From an uncultured Erysipelotrichaceae bacterium (GTDB taxonomy: Bacteria > Bacillota_I > Bacilli_A > RF39 > UBA660): a stretch of DNA of 48,179 bases. The DNA lies in assembly GCA_902797275.1 (NCBI GenBank), contig CADBSI010000022.1, forward strand, positions 1 to 48,179, in the 5' to 3' direction. A program made the position numbers and the translations under genes. Of the stretch, positions 47,895 through 48,179 are shown piece after piece. The notes beneath the pieces are model-generated. The model had not been told where the DNA came from, ran no database searches, and saw only the letters and a program-made list of their open reading frames with translations. Each line of letters starts with the position of its first letter. Positions within the stretch are counted from its first letter, which is position 1.

Positions 47895-48179
47895 ATTTTA
47901 AAGCTATTGTAAATGGATTACTTTTAGTTCCAGATCCACCTGTTATAACGATATTTGATTTTAGATTAATTGACGGGCGAACACCATAGGTACGGGAAGG
48001 ATAGTTGCAGTTAGCATCACCGATGTTGCGAACGCCCCAAACATCAGAAGAGCTATAAGGTGTTATTAACCAGATAGTACTTGAGCTATTATAACCATTT
48101 CCTTGTTGACTGGCAAACATTTCTCCGTATCTTGGTAGTCCTACATAACCAGAATTCCAAATACTTGTTGTTTTAACAC
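47893..48179 (-). CDS. C-terminal end of a surface or pilin-like protein, DUF6273-like
   Basis: The last 94 residues of a protein that begins beyond the right edge. It reads VKTTSIWNSGYVGLPRYGEM, then FASQQGNG, SSTIWLITPYSSSDVWGVRN and YGVRPSINLKSNIVITGGSG, ending NPFTIALK. This resembles the YWLRSP...YGVRPALWL type of C-type-lectin-like domain (DUF6273 style) that closes many surface and prepilin-like proteins of gut Firmicutes. The stretch is visibly richer in G+C than its neighbours. Upstream of tadE, it could be a tip or minor pilin of the Tad structure. Confidence 0.72.
   Translation of the reverse strand, partial: VKTTSIWNSGYVGLPRYGEMFASQQGNGYNSSSTIWLITPYSSSDVWGVRNIGDANCNYPSRTYGVRPSINLKSNIVITGGSGTKSNPFTIALK

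Noticed and set aside
47893..48179. Target of a diversity-generating retroelement
   Set aside because: No reverse transcriptase or template repeat in the window; similarity to lectin-like folds alone is not enough.

Overview
The window is chromosomal DNA of a very AT-rich, spore-lineage Gram-positive bacterium. UGA is used as a stop and UGG encodes Trp, so this is not a UGA-recoded Mollicute. Good AGGAGG-type ribosome binding sites, a sigma-K-like factor with its pro-sequence, the SpoIVB protease, FtsW, a sortase and a separate DnaE point to the Bacilli/Erysipelotrichia side of the Firmicutes. Gene style (Tad genes, Cna-B adhesin, YGVRPSINL surface protein) resembles uncultured gut Bacilli; that placement is inference. 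Nearly all genes lie on the minus strand; the exceptions are one small gene near 25.3 kb and a three-gene block at 38.9-41.3 kb. No integrase, relaxase, transposase, CRISPR array, tRNA or rRNA was found.

Layout from low to high coordinate (minus-strand operons read right to left). 1-137: start of rplS. 0.24-4.3 kb: cell-surface operon of a thioester/Cna-B adhesin with a VPRTS sorting signal, a sortase and two small membrane proteins. 4.3-6.9 kb: FtsW-type protein behind a secreted, membrane-anchored protein with cadherin-like repeats. 7.0-17.7 kb: one seven-gene type IV secretion operon (VirB6-like, PrgI, a split VirB4, a SpoIID-like plus C39-peptidase wall enzyme, a lipoprotein and a VirD4 ATPase) with its own promoter and terminator but no DNA-processing genes. 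17.9-19.7 kb: separately transcribed membrane/coiled-coil protein with a 24-residue repeat.

19.7-25.2 kb: Hsp20, sigK, a 0.46 kb intergenic region that looks like a large structured RNA gene, mtnN, spoIVB and transketolase. 25.3-33.4 kb: two small unknown genes, recD2-mutM, an unusual pyruvate kinase and dnaE. 33.4-36.7 kb: thyA-folA-tmk-pyrH nucleotide operon. 36.8-38.7 kb: RloA/RloB (AbiL-type) defence pair. 38.9-41.3 kb: a small membrane protein and a two-component system. 41.3-43.1 kb: a lone pseudopilin, queH and yebC. 43.2-48.2 kb: Tad pilus operon (TadC, TadB, TadA, TadZ, one unknown, TadE) preceded by the C-terminus of a surface protein with visibly higher G+C.

The strongest candidate for something undescribed is the RNA at about 20901-21364: consensus-like promoter, Rho-independent terminator, long-range closing helices, a G+C-rich core and a run of hairpins with near-identical UUGA(A/G)U loops. 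The second is the relaxase-less type IV secretion locus with its split VirB4 and its two-domain wall enzyme.
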